Shown here: positions 50,061 to 58,958 of the stretch, piece by piece | Layout: the number at the start of each line of letters is the position of its first letter | Numbering within the stretch: the stretch's first letter is position 1 | NCBI GenBank assembly: GCA_041580235.1 | Contig: JBFGEG010000004.1 | Location: 4,066-68,065, forward strand | From: JADFOJ01 sp041580235 | GTDB lineage: Bacteria; Planctomycetota; Phycisphaerae; Phycisphaerales; SM1A02 | Direction: 5' to 3' | DNA: 64,000 bases | Position numbers and translations under genes: made by a program | The notes under the pieces: generated by a model | The model's database searches: none | Told to the model about the DNA's origin: nothing | Seen by the model: only the letters and a program-made list of their open reading frames with translations

Positions 50061-51999
50061 CGTGTTGATCCCAGGAGTCGGTTCTGAGCTCGACCAGGTG
50101 CGTCGGGGGTGTATCGGCAGTCGGGTCGCATTCCCACCACTCGTGATCTCCGGACGAATCGGCGAGGACGCGACGGAAGCCGAGGCGGGCGTAGAGATCG
50201 GCGACGATGCCGTTCTTGACCGTGGCGATGAACTCGCCCCGCAGGGGACGGGTGCCGGCACGTTGCATCATCCATGCGGCGATCGCCTGCTCGACGGTCC
50301 GGTTGAGGACGCGGCAGCTCATGACCCAGCTGTCGATACGCAGTTGACCGCCGTTCGGGACGAGAACGACGGCGGCGATCACGCCCTGTGATCCGAAGAC
50401 GTCCTCGTAGGAAAAGACGCCGATCACGGCGCCCTGCTTGCGCAGCGTGTCGAGATCGTGTTCCGTGTGCCGCCGCGTGGTGAGGTTGAACTGGTTCGAC
50501 TTCTGCAGCATCTGGGCGACCCGTCGGCGGTTGGGCTCACCGTACGGCTGCACGTCGACGCGGATTCGGATCGCCGCCAGGTAGTCGTCGTAGTCGTCAA
50601 AGCTCGTGCGAAGCTCGGCGGCGGCTCGCCGGGCCGCCAGGTGGCGATGGCGGCTCAAGTCCGTGTCCGTGATTCGGACCGTGTGGAAGTAGCGACCGGC
50701 GGCGAGGGCGGCCAGCGTGTCCGCCGCGGCCGGCCCCGCCCGTATGACGTCCAGGTGCGGGTGCCGCCCCAGCGCTTCGGCGAGCTCGAAGAGGTTGTCG
50801 TCGACGAACAGCATGAACTCCGGTCCAAAGCCGAGGTCCGAACTGATGTTGGCGATCGAGCTGCTCTTGGGATCCCAGCCGATCTGCATGGAAGAGAAGT
50901 CGTCGCTCCCCAGCGCCAGGTTCGGGTTGCGCTCGAAGATCGATCTCACCTCAGGCGAGTTCTTGCTCGCGACCGCCAGCGCGACGCCCAGCGACGTCAG
51001 GTTGCGGCAGTACAGCTGGAGCCGGTGATAGCCCCTGCCGTCGGCGTCGTCAGGTCCGGAGACGATGCCGTGCGGCCCGGCATCGCCGACGGTGCCGCCC
51101 CACAACGTGTTGTCGAGATCCAGCACGAGGGCCCGGTGGGTCTTGCCGCACAGGGCGGCAACGGAGAACGCGACCTCGCGGGCGAGGGTGACGAGACACG
51201 CCGCGTCATAGGGAATCCCCGCCCGTTGCTCGTTGGCGGCGCTGTACGCGCGCTGTCCGCCCGCTGCGTGGACGGCGTGTGCCCGGTCGATCACTGTGAC
51301 CCGGGGCGACTGCATGGCGTGCAAGTGTGCGTTGAGCCGCCCGAGGGCGGCAGCGTAGCCGATGCGGTCCTCCCCGTGCGCGTACCCGCCCGGGACCGCG
51401 ACGGCACCGGGGGCGAAGTTCGTGATGAGAACCTCCGCATGCTCGACGATCGGACCAACGAGGCGGTCGAGCATGTCGGCCGCCTGCTCGATCCGCTCGG
51501 ACGCGACGAGGCCGCCGGGCCCGAGCTGACGGTGCAGCCACGTCTCCCCCAGCGCGATCAGCACGAAGTCGGCGGGCTGCCGGTGCAGCGCAGAGGTGGG
51601 GTCGAGGGCATGAGCCTCGACCGAGTCGAACGCCATGACCTGCACGTCGACATGGACGCCGAGACCGGCGCTGAGTGCCGTCACGAGCGGTGCGAGGTTG
51701 TCAATGGTGTGGTCGGAGAGCACGGCGATCCGCCGGGTGACCGGATTGGGCTTCAACGGCGGCCGGCCGAGATCGTCCCAGCGGTTCAGGAGCTTCTGAT
51801 ACCACAGCATCGTGCGTCCCGGCTGCAGAAGCGCCAGCCTCAGCAGCGTCTGCGCGGCCGAGGTCGCGCCGCAGCCCAAGAGCTCGTCAAGGGCGCCGGC
51901 CAGGGCCCGCGAGTCGTCTCCAAGTGCGAGAGGCAGACCGGTGCCGAGTGCGGCGGCCGCGGGCTTGTGACTCGAACTGGACATGGATGGGGTCGTCAT
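49981..51999 (-). CDS. FkbH-like HAD-superfamily protein with C-terminal acyltransferase (GNAT) region
   Basis: 672 residues from ATG 51999 (51984 also possible). An SGNH-like N-terminal domain (about 85-270) precedes the HAD domain: LVLDLDNTLWGGTVGDAG near residue 300, LAVASKNSPEVRSIFE and FVDDNLFELAEAL. A GNAT-like C-terminal part holds SWVMSCRVLNRTVEQAIAAW. FkbH enzymes dephosphorylate 1,3-bisphosphoglycerate and load D-glyceryl onto an ACP. The 3' end overlaps the ACP gene by 80 bases, unusually long, and its last 25 residues look like a frame extension. The FkbK/FkbI dehydrogenases of methoxymalonyl pathways are not in the operon. Confidence 0.88.
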   Translation of the reverse strand: MTTPSMSSSSHKPAAAALGTGLPLALGDDSRALAGALDELLGCGATSAAQTLLRLALLQPGRTMLWYQKLLNRWDDLGRPPLKPNPVTRRIAVLSDHTIDNLAPLVTALSAGLGVHVDVQVMAFDSVEAHALDPTSALHRQPADFVLIALGETWLHRQLGPGGLVASERIEQAADMLDRLVGPIVEHAEVLITNFAPGAVAVPGGYAHGEDRIGYAAALGRLNAHLHAMQSPRVTVIDRAHAVHAAGGQRAYSAANEQRAGIPYDAACLVTLAREVAFSVAALCGKTHRALVLDLDNTLWGGTVGDAGPHGIVSGPDDADGRGYHRLQLYCRNLTSLGVALAVASKNSPEVRSIFERNPNLALGSDDFSSMQIGWDPKSSSIANISSDLGFGPEFMLFVDDNLFELAEALGRHPHLDVIRAGPAAADTLAALAAGRYFHTVRITDTDLSRHRHLAARRAAAELRTSFDDYDDYLAAIRIRVDVQPYGEPNRRRVAQMLQKSNQFNLTTRRHTEHDLDTLRKQGAVIGVFSYEDVFGSQGVIAAVVLVPNGGQLRIDSWVMSCRVLNRTVEQAIAAWMMQRAGTRPLRGEFIATVKNGIVADLYARLGFRRVLADSSGDHEWWECDPTADTPPTHLVELRTDSWDQHDGQEHNRRDRDRRLPDAVPPARARAA

Positions 52000-52474
52000 G
52001 GCGATGGGCACCGCCGGGCCCCCGAGAGACCGGCTTATTGTCTGTCGGATGCGATCGGCCTTCGCTGCAGGCCAAATCGCACCCCGTGCAGGCACCGGAC
52101 CGTGGGTTTCGGCCAGCTGATCGTCTGGCCCGTGGCGGGCGCGGGTACCGGTAGACCCTGAGAAGGCAGAAACTTACATCGAATCTTCGGGCCCCCGTTG
52201 GTGCTGTCAGCCCGCTCAGGGCAATTCCGAGGCGAGGCGGCGAACCAGTATCTGGAACTCGTTGAGTCCTGCCCCGACCTCACCGGCGACGGCGTGGTCG
52301 GGATCGCCGCGTTGTTCCGGTCGGCACGCTCCGGATCCTGAACGTCCCGGCCGGATTCCCCAGCTTGACAGCGTCTGCGGACGCCGCCCGTGACACTTCC
52401 GCGGAGGAGCCGAGACGCCTGGACTCGCGCCCGGCACGATCTTGTGGCGGCGTGCACCGGAATATACTCGCCCC
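52000..52474. other. Intergenic region between FkbH and sulfatase genes, with dockerin remnant
   Basis: This 475-base divergent spacer should hold promoters for both flanking operons; I see no convincing -35/-10 pair. Its middle part (52160-52341, plus strand) encodes an isolated dockerin-like tail, listed separately. An AT-richer tract near 52158-52180 (cagaaacttacatcgaatc) may be promoter-related. Confidence 0.4.
52165..52341 (+). pseudogene. Second dockerin-like remnant
   Basis: A plus-strand frame open from just after a TGA near 52162 to the TGA at 52339-52341. It reads QYLELVESCPDLTGDGVVGI and then AALFRSARSGS. The CPDLTGDGVVGIA segment is a dockerin-like repeat like those in the secreted proteins of this window, but the expected DLLALLAAWG continuation is replaced and no start, signal peptide or catalytic domain precedes it. 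It is probably a decayed exoprotein 3' end. Confidence 0.4.
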
Positions 52475-53965
52475 GTGGTTGGACACCGGCTGAGAACGAG
52501 CGCGTGGGCGTGGCTGGCACTGGTGCCGGCGGCGGGTCTCGCCGGCTGCGATCGACCCGACGAGACGCGGCCGCCCAACGTCGTGCTCGTCTCGGCCGAC
52601 ACGCTGCGGGCCGACGCCCTCAACTGCTACGGGTACCGGGACCACGTGGTGAGCCCCCACCTTGACGCGCTGGCCCGCGACGGCATTCTCTTCGAGAGCT
52701 TCATCGCCGCTTCGCCGTGGACGACGCCGTCGCACATGAGCCTCGTCACGTCGCTGCACCCGACGTCCCACGGCATCGTGCAGCCGTTCTCGACCCTCAT
52801 GCTCCGCATGCGGATGGGCAAGGGATACGACCGGCTTGCCGACGACCGGATCACGCTCGCCGAGGTGCTTCGCGACAACGGCTACGAGACGGCTGCGTTC
52901 ACTGGCGGCATCACCCTGGATCCGGCCATCGGTTTCGACCAGGGCTTCGACCGGTACGAGACGTCCATGTACAAACTCGATGAGCGGAACATGGGCGCCA
53001 TGTTCGAGTGGATCGTGGCCAACGAGGCAAGGCCGTTCTTTCTCTTCTTCCACACGTTCGAGGTGCACGCGCCGTATCTGCACGGCGATTTTCTGCCCGA
53101 CGAGCATGCCGCCCTGCGAACGGCCCTGGCCGCTCGGATCGGCGACCTGACGTCGGCGTCCGCGACAAGCGAGCAGCACAAGGGGCACAACGACATGATG
53201 CGCCGGCTGCTCGTCGATCGGGACGCCTGGGATCCCCGGATCACGCGGGCGATGTACGGCGGCGGCGTCCGATCCTTCGACGGCTGGCTGGGGCGTCTCG
53301 TGGAGACGCTCCGCGAGCGGGGGCTCTACGACGACACGCTGATCGTCTTCGTCAGCGACCACGGCGATGAGTTTGCGGACCACGACCCGGCGCACTTCTA
53401 CGACATGCACGGGCACACGCTGTACGAGGAGCTCGTTCGCGTGCCGCTCATCATCAAGCTGCCGGGGGGGGAGCACGCCGGCACGCGAGTACGCCCGGTC
53501 GCCCGCGGGGTGGATGTCATGCCCACGATCGTGGACCTGCTCGACCTCGCGCCGCCGGGCCCGGTCATGCAGGGTCTCTCGCTGGAGCCGCTGTGGGACG
53601 GCGGCACCAACCCGCGGCCGCGTGTGGCGTTCTGCGAGGCCTCAGCATTACCAAACGAGCTCAAGTGCGTCCGGACCGCCCGTTACAAGTACATCGTCGA
53701 TGTCCCCGCGTCGAGCGTCAGCGAGAACGGCCGTGCCTGGCTGCCGGAGCAGATCGAGACGCGTCTGCTGTTTGATCTGCAGTCGGACCCCTTTGAGCGC
53801 ACCAACCTGCTGGCCGGCGAACCGTCGGCGACCGTGCAGGCACTTGTCGCAGCGCTCGACACGCGTCTGCGGGGATTCCTCAATGAAGACGCCGCCGAGA
53901 CCGAGGAGGTTTTCCTCGACGAGGAGACCATCAGGAAGCTGCGCGCCCTGGGATATCTCGAGTAA
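52475..53965 (+). CDS. Sulfatase-like hydrolase, lipoprotein, lacking the formylglycine Cys
   Basis: About 496 residues from GTG 52475. The leader LALVPAAGLAGC is a lipobox (Cys near 25). The alkaline phosphatase/sulfatase fold begins PPNVVLVSADTLRADALNCY with the metal-binding Asp. The nucleophile region reads AASPWTTPSHMSLVTS: the CxPxR formylglycine motif is replaced by a Thr/Pro-Ser-His pattern, as in non-canonical members that use Thr (or Ser). Other metal ligands are in VSDHGDEFADHD. A predicted phosphatase, phosphodiesterase or sulfatase at the cell surface. Start uncertain by a few residues. It diverges from the FkbH operon. Confidence 0.85.
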   Translation: MVGHRLRTSAWAWLALVPAAGLAGCDRPDETRPPNVVLVSADTLRADALNCYGYRDHVVSPHLDALARDGILFESFIAASPWTTPSHMSLVTSLHPTSHGIVQPFSTLMLRMRMGKGYDRLADDRITLAEVLRDNGYETAAFTGGITLDPAIGFDQGFDRYETSMYKLDERNMGAMFEWIVANEARPFFLFFHTFEVHAPYLHGDFLPDEHAALRTALAARIGDLTSASATSEQHKGHNDMMRRLLVDRDAWDPRITRAMYGGGVRSFDGWLGRLVETLRERGLYDDTLIVFVSDHGDEFADHDPAHFYDMHGHTLYEELVRVPLIIKLPGGEHAGTRVRPVARGVDVMPTIVDLLDLAPPGPVMQGLSLEPLWDGGTNPRPRVAFCEASALPNELKCVRTARYKYIVDVPASSVSENGRAWLPEQIETRLLFDLQSDPFERTNLLAGEPSATVQALVAALDTRLRGFLNEDAAETEEVFLDEETIRKLRALGYLE

Positions 53966-54287
53966 CGGTCTCGCTTGATCACGGGCTTCGGGCGGCCTTG
54001 GCACGATCAGTCGCCCAAGACCATCTCGGATCCGTCGTCGACGTTATAGAGCACCGGCCGCGGCTGGTCGGGAATGTCAAGACAAACCCTCAGGTCTGTT
54101 GCGCCGCGTCCGAAGTGCGTGCGGGTTACGAGAGTCCTTCATCGGATTATCGATCGGTGGGCCGCTGCACCCGTGCCTCGCTGCGAGGGATTGATCCGGC
54201 TCCCAGGATCGTGCGACGTCTGATCAGACGACTTTGCTCAGATACCGTGCTCCTGCCCGTTGACCGACATCGGTATTCTTGGTCACA
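53966..54287. other. Intergenic region after the sulfatase gene
   Basis: About 320 bases. The minus strand carries a possible frameshifted 44-residue gene (54007-54142), listed separately. The remainder shows no RNA gene, terminator with T run or repeat. The promoter of the secreted endonuclease-like gene should lie near 54230-54280. Confidence 0.4.
54007..54142 (-). pseudogene. Possible small gene broken by a one-base insertion
   Basis: On the minus strand a frame ends with LDIPDQPRP and then VLYNVDDGSEMVLGD before TGA (54007-54009), a composition unlike the GC-driven shadow frames around it. Traced upstream it hits a stop just before an ATG in the +1 frame (ATG at 54142). Removing one base from AAGGACT (minus strand) would join the ATG to this frame, giving a 44-residue product starting MKTLVTRTHFGRG. 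No ribosome site is evident. The reading is uncertain; a pseudogene or sequencing error in a small conserved protein is the simplest explanation. Confidence 0.3.
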
Positions 54288-55490
54288 ATGGGGCCGATGC
54301 GGTGGCGGCGGACCATTCAGGGAATCGGGATCCCGCTCCTGGCGGGGTGCGCGGCGGTCCCTGCGGAAGCCGGACCCGGTCATCTCCGCATCGTCACCTA
54401 CAACGTCGCCAGGCTCAACAGCGAGGCGTGCACCCCGGGCGCGCTGGAGTCCGTTTTTACAGCCCTGAACGAGGATGAGTCTCCGCCCGTTGCGGACGCG
54501 CCTCATGTCTATGTCTTCCAGGAGGTACGGTCCGCCGACGTCGTCCCCCTCGGGGAGATGCTCAACGCGGTCGCGCCTTCCGGTGTGACCTATGTTCTTG
54601 GCACTTACACCAACAACAACGAGGACGTCGCCGCCGGCGCCCAGGCGCTGTTTTACCGCCCGGACACGCTGGCCGAGGTTACGAGCGAGCATGCGGACTT
54701 CGTGACCGGGGGCGGCCGCCAGGCCGACCGCTGGAAGCTGCAGCTGACCTGCCATAGCGGGGTCAGTGTCTACATCTACGGCAACCACCTCATGCACGCA
54801 TCGGGTGCCGCCAGCGAACAGCTGCGTCTGGAGGGAGCCATGGTGATCCGCGAGGATGCGGACACGCTGCCGGAGGGCACCGCCGTCATCTATGCCGGTG
54901 ACATGAACCTCTATCACAGCGAGGAGCCCGCGTACGCGCACTTCCTCTCGCCCGGTCCCGGCCAGGCCTTCGATCCGCTCGGCACCGAGCCCTGGAACTG
55001 CACCGAGGATCCCTCGGCCGCGGTCAAGCACACCCAGTCGCCCCGCTGCGTTCAAAGTTGCGCGCTCACCGGCGGCTGCATGAACGACCGGTTTGATTTT
55101 CAGCTCATGACGGATGAGCTGCTGGACGGCGTCGGGATCGACTATCTGCCGGGCAGCTACCGCGCCCTAGGCAACGATGGCCAGCACTGCGAGATCGCCA
55201 TCAACGAGGGCGACAACTTTTACTACGGCGACGTCACCCGCTCCAACGCGCTCGCCGACGCGCTCCACGACGCCTCGGACCATCTTCCGGTCGTGGTCGA
55301 CTATGAATACACGACCATTAGCGGCGACATCGATGGCAACGGCACGGTGGGGCTCGCCGACCTTCTCGCGGTGGTCGGGAACTGGGGTAACTGTCCCCAG
55401 CCCTGCACCGCCGCCTGCGCCGGTGATGTGGACTGCGACTGCATCGTCGGCATCAGCGACTTCCTGCTCGTTCTGGGACTCTGGGGTTAG
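54288..55490 (+). CDS. Secreted endonuclease/exonuclease/phosphatase-fold protein with dockerin-like tail
   Basis: A 400-residue protein. The N-terminal leader (GIGIPLLAGCAAVPAEA) is a signal or lipoprotein peptide. The EEP (DNase I-like) fold is shown by LRIVTYNVARLN (Asn), VFQEVRSADVVP (Glu), IYGNHLMHASG (His), AVIYAGDMNLY (Asp/Asn) and the terminal SDHLPVVVDY (His). Two dockerin-like repeats end the protein: GDIDGNGTVGLADLLAVVGN and DVDCDCIVGISDFLLVLG, separated by a Cys-rich spacer. It probably hydrolyses a phosphodiester or phosphate ester outside the cell. ATG 54288 is preferred to the TTG at 54279. Confidence 0.85.
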   Translation: MGPMRWRRTIQGIGIPLLAGCAAVPAEAGPGHLRIVTYNVARLNSEACTPGALESVFTALNEDESPPVADAPHVYVFQEVRSADVVPLGEMLNAVAPSGVTYVLGTYTNNNEDVAAGAQALFYRPDTLAEVTSEHADFVTGGGRQADRWKLQLTCHSGVSVYIYGNHLMHASGAASEQLRLEGAMVIREDADTLPEGTAVIYAGDMNLYHSEEPAYAHFLSPGPGQAFDPLGTEPWNCTEDPSAAVKHTQSPRCVQSCALTGGCMNDRFDFQLMTDELLDGVGIDYLPGSYRALGNDGQHCEIAINEGDNFYYGDVTRSNALADALHDASDHLPVVVDYEYTTISGDIDGNGTVGLADLLAVVGNWGNCPQPCTAACAGDVDCDCIVGISDFLLVLGLWG

Positions 55491-55607
55491 GTCGGAGCTG
55501 ACGGCTTGCGCCGAGAACCGACACGCGGCGTGAGCGACAGGATCCGGACCCGCTCACCCTATACTCTAACGCTTCGGAGAAAGAGGACTCCCCGGAATAG
55601 GTGAGCG

Positions 55608-57086
55608 ATGGATTCCACGCCCTTGTCCGCCGCCCGTCACCTGATCCATGGGAGCGCACGCGTCCTTCTCGCCGAGGCCCTGGTTCTGCCGACCGGTCTC
55701 CTGACCGCGGTGTATCTCACGCGGCGGCTGGGGCCCGCCGACTACGGACTGTTCACGCTGGCGTCGGTCGTCGCGGTATGGCTGGAGTGGGGAATCGCGT
55801 CCTTCTTCTCGCGGGCGACGATCCAGCTCGTGGGCGAAGCGGACGACTGGAAACCGATCGGGACACTGGTGGTGCGCGGCCATCTCGTCGTGAGCGGCAG
55901 CGCGGCTGTTGCGCTGTGGCTGGCGGCCTCTACCGTGGCGGGGGCGCTGGGCGAGCCGGAGCTCACAGGCTACCTGCGGCTCTTCGCCGTCGGTCTTCCG
56001 CTGTTCAGCCTGGTCCAGGGGCATCGCCACATCCTGGTGGGGACCGGCGCCTTTCAAGCGCGGGCACTCACCAGCGCGAGTCGATGGATCGCGCGGCTGC
56101 TGCTGATCATTCTCCTCGTGGAGCTGGGTCTCTCCGTCAGCGGAGCCATCCTCGGCAGCATCGGTGCATCGTTGGTTGAGCTCGTCGTCGCGCGTTGCCA
56201 TGTCCGACCGTCGCCCTTCGGACATGCAGGGCTTCCCTGGCGGCGGCTCATCGGCTACGCCGTGCCGCTGTCCCTGTTCGCGCTGAGCCTGCGGATCTTC
56301 GAGAAGCTGGACCTCATCATGTTCAAGATCCTCGGCGCCACGGCGCCCGAGGCGGGTGTCTACGGGGCTGCCCAGAGCCTGTCACTCATCCCCGTGCTGT
56401 TCGGTCTCACCTTCGCGTCACTGCTGCTCTCGACGCTCACACGAACACTGCGAGCGGGAAGCCTTCAGGAGGCTCGCGATCTCGGACGCGACTCGATGCG
56501 GCTGGTGCTCGTGCTCCTGCCCGGGGCGGCGCTGGTGGCGGGAGCTTCCGCCGAGATCGTCGACCTGCTGTTCGGGGCCCCCTTCGCCGGCGCGTCCGGC
56601 CCGCTGGCGCCGTTGATCTTGGCCGGCCTGGCCATTGTGATGATCGGTGTGACCACCGCGATCCTGACGGCGGCGGGCAAGCCCGCCTGGACGTTCGGCC
56701 TGGTCGGACCGCTGGTCCCTCTGGCCCTGCTGGGGCACCTGCTGCTGATTCCGAGTCTTGGAATGATCGGAGCCGCGCTGGTGACCACCGCCCTCGCCCT
56801 GCTGGCGGCAATGGTCGCGGTGGCTGCCGTCCACCGGATCTGGCGGATCATGCCTCCGCCCGCCACGCTGGCACGCAGCGTCCTCGTGAGTGGTGTGACC
56901 TTCGGACTGGCCGTGGCGTGGCCCACGCCGGGGTTATGGCTCCTTTTGAAGTTCGCGGTGATCGCACTCGTGATCGCCTGCGCCTTTGTGCTTCTGCGGG
57001 AATTCAGCGTTCGCGAGATCCTGGATGGCGCGCTGGGCGGCGTACGGGCCACGCAACGCGGTGACCGGACCGATCCCCGTGAATGA
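55608..57086 (+). CDS. Polysaccharide flippase (Wzx/MATE-like)
   Basis: A 492-residue protein with about 12-14 TM helices and no soluble domain. ARVLLAEALVLPTGLLTAVY and LTRRLGPADYGLFTLASVVA at the N-terminus are typical of Wzx/PST flippases, which move lipid-linked glycan units across the inner membrane. ATG 55608 fits an oligosaccharide-flippase start. It overlaps the following nucleotidyltransferase-kinase gene, so the two are coupled and the cluster probably exports the product of the downstream enzymes. Confidence 0.88.
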   Translation: MDSTPLSAARHLIHGSARVLLAEALVLPTGLLTAVYLTRRLGPADYGLFTLASVVAVWLEWGIASFFSRATIQLVGEADDWKPIGTLVVRGHLVVSGSAAVALWLAASTVAGALGEPELTGYLRLFAVGLPLFSLVQGHRHILVGTGAFQARALTSASRWIARLLLIILLVELGLSVSGAILGSIGASLVELVVARCHVRPSPFGHAGLPWRRLIGYAVPLSLFALSLRIFEKLDLIMFKILGATAPEAGVYGAAQSLSLIPVLFGLTFASLLLSTLTRTLRAGSLQEARDLGRDSMRLVLVLLPGAALVAGASAEIVDLLFGAPFAGASGPLAPLILAGLAIVMIGVTTAILTAAGKPAWTFGLVGPLVPLALLGHLLLIPSLGMIGAALVTTALALLAAMVAVAAVHRIWRIMPPPATLARSVLVSGVTFGLAVAWPTPGLWLLLKFAVIALVIACAFVLLREFSVREILDGALGGVRATQRGDRTDPRE

Positions 57087-58338
57087 CGTCCTGCTGCGCG
57101 TGTTCCGGGCGCTCGAGGAGCAAGGCATCAGCTACTGCCTGATGCGGGACTACGACCAGCTCGATCAGGTCGGCAACGGCCGCGACGTGGACCTGCTCGT
57201 TGAAGAGAGCCGGTTCGCCGAGACGTACCGCATCCTGGACGGGCTTGGGTTTCTCCGCCTCCCGTATCGAGGGCATGCGCCCCATCACTTCTTCGTGGCC
57301 TACGACGAGGACTCGGACCTCTGGCTGGAGCTCGATGTCGTGACCGAGGTCGCGTGCGGCCGGCCGGTTTACGCACTGCGCACCGGGCTCGCTTCACACT
57401 GCCTTGGCGGACGGAGACGCCGGGGGCCGACCTACGTCGCGTCGCCGGCCGACGAGCTGGTGATGCTTCTGCTGCACTGCGTCGTCGACAAACGCGAGGT
57501 GACCGCGGTCCGGCGCGAGCGTCTGGTCGCCCTGGTTGGCGAGGTTACTGACGAGCAGGAAATCTCCGAGCGGCTGGCAAGCTGCTCGACGTTGAGCTGG
57601 CCGCAACTTACCGCGTGCATCAGGGCCGGCGAGTGGGACCGGCTGCTTGCCGAGCGGCCTGCCATCGAGCGTCGCCTGGCCGCACGGGATCAGTTCGGCA
57701 CGCTCGGGCGGAAGATCCGGGACCGTGTCCTTCGCCACCTGGACCGGGCGGCAGGCCTGCTGCGACCCCGTGCCCTGAGTGTGGCCCTGCTGGCACCCGA
57801 CGGAGCCGGTAAGACGACGCTCGCGCAAGGACTTCGGCGGACGTACTACGGGCCCGTCCGGTCGATGTACATGGGTCCCTACCGGGCCGGGGGCGGGGGG
57901 CCTCCCGGCCGCCGGCGTTCACCTTTCGGCGTGCCGTGGCGGTTTGCCCGGCAGTGGTGCCGGTTCCTCGCGGCGCGATATCACCGGACACGGGGGCGCA
58001 CGGTGATCTTCGACCGTTACGGCTACGACGCCCTGGCTCCGCCTTCGCCGCCCCGCACCCGCCTGGAGAAGACGCACGCGTGGCTGCTGAGCCGCGCCTG
58101 CCCTGCGCCCGATCTCGTCCTCGTGCTCGACGCTCCGGGCGAGGTGCTCCACGCCCGCAAGAGCGAAAGCAGCACATCCGTCCTGGAGCGACAGCGGCAG
58201 TGCTATCTCGATCTTCGCGATCGACTTCCCCGAGTGATCGTCGTCGACGCCACGCCGGACGCCGAACAGGTCCGGCGACACGTCGTATCCTTGATCTGGA
58301 GGCAGTACGTGGCGGCGTGCAGGAAGAGGCGGCGATGA
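57079..58338 (+). CDS. Fusion of nucleotidyltransferase-like and thymidylate kinase-like domains
   Basis: About 419 residues from GTG 57079 (57061 is an alternative). N-terminus: a nucleotidyltransferase-superfamily domain (VFRALEEQGISYCLMRDYDQ and GRDVDLLVEESRF, with the GxDVDLLV metal-binding Asp pair) as in aminoglycoside adenylyltransferase-like proteins. C-terminus (from about 255): a P-loop kinase with LLAPDGAGKTTLAQGL and VIFDRYGYDALAP, thymidylate-kinase-like. The two halves occur together in planctomycete and other glycan clusters; the substrate is unknown. It overlaps the next gene (ATGA) and the flippase upstream. Confidence 0.8.
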   Translation: MNDVLLRVFRALEEQGISYCLMRDYDQLDQVGNGRDVDLLVEESRFAETYRILDGLGFLRLPYRGHAPHHFFVAYDEDSDLWLELDVVTEVACGRPVYALRTGLASHCLGGRRRRGPTYVASPADELVMLLLHCVVDKREVTAVRRERLVALVGEVTDEQEISERLASCSTLSWPQLTACIRAGEWDRLLAERPAIERRLAARDQFGTLGRKIRDRVLRHLDRAAGLLRPRALSVALLAPDGAGKTTLAQGLRRTYYGPVRSMYMGPYRAGGGGPPGRRRSPFGVPWRFARQWCRFLAARYHRTRGRTVIFDRYGYDALAPPSPPRTRLEKTHAWLLSRACPAPDLVLVLDAPGEVLHARKSESSTSVLERQRQCYLDLRDRLPRVIVVDATPDAEQVRRHVVSLIWRQYVAACRKRRR

Positions 58339-58958
58339 CCGGGCGAAACGGACGGAGACCCTTCGACGCCGCGCTGCGATCGTCACGGCGACTCGACTGG
58401 CGTTTTCTTCTGCCGAATCCCATGTTGGGGCGGGTGGGTTATCTCGGTCCGCGCGGGGGGAGGCTGCGGGAATCACTGCAGGAGTTCAGCGAGGAGTGCA
58501 TGGATCTCGAATGCGACGGCCGGGAAGGCCCCCCCGCGCCGAGGAACCTCCTCGACGTGGTGGTCGTGACGGACCCGCGACTGAAAACGCTGCAGTCCGC
58601 GGTGGCGTCGCTGAAGACCGGCGGCTGGCTCTACGCAGAGGTGGATCGCGGCTGGGCACGCAGCGGGCCGCTGCGTCATCTGCCGCGCCCGTCGGTCCGG
58701 CCACGCGTCACCTCAATGCTCCGACGACTCGGCATGGAGGACATCGCCGTCTCCTGGCACTGGCCTGACTTCGACGCCTCGAATGCGATCCTGGGGGTGC
58801 GCGACCGCGCGGCGGTCTTGTACGCCCTTCGCTTTCGACCGGACACCCCCGGCCTGCGCTGGGCGTCGATCGCCGCCCATGGCATTCTCCGCTCGCCGCT
58901 GCTTGGGCTGGTCGTTCCGTGCGTCAGCGTCGTGGCCCGCCGCGGAGGTGCCGCGTGA
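58335..58958 (+). CDS. Degenerate methyltransferase-like protein
   Basis: A 207-residue protein with ATG 58335 overlapping the upstream stop. The middle part LLDVVVVTDPRLKTLQSAVA and SLKTGGWLYAEVDRGWARSG resembles the second half of a class I SAM methyltransferase (the motif IV-VI strands), but a clear GxGxG SAM-binding loop is absent and the N-terminal half is short. It may be an inactive or partner subunit. Coupled to the next gene by a GTGA overlap. Confidence 0.55.
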   Translation: MTGRNGRRPFDAALRSSRRLDWRFLLPNPMLGRVGYLGPRGGRLRESLQEFSEECMDLECDGREGPPAPRNLLDVVVVTDPRLKTLQSAVASLKTGGWLYAEVDRGWARSGPLRHLPRPSVRPRVTSMLRRLGMEDIAVSWHWPDFDASNAILGVRDRAAVLYALRFRPDTPGLRWASIAAHGILRSPLLGLVVPCVSVVARRGGAA

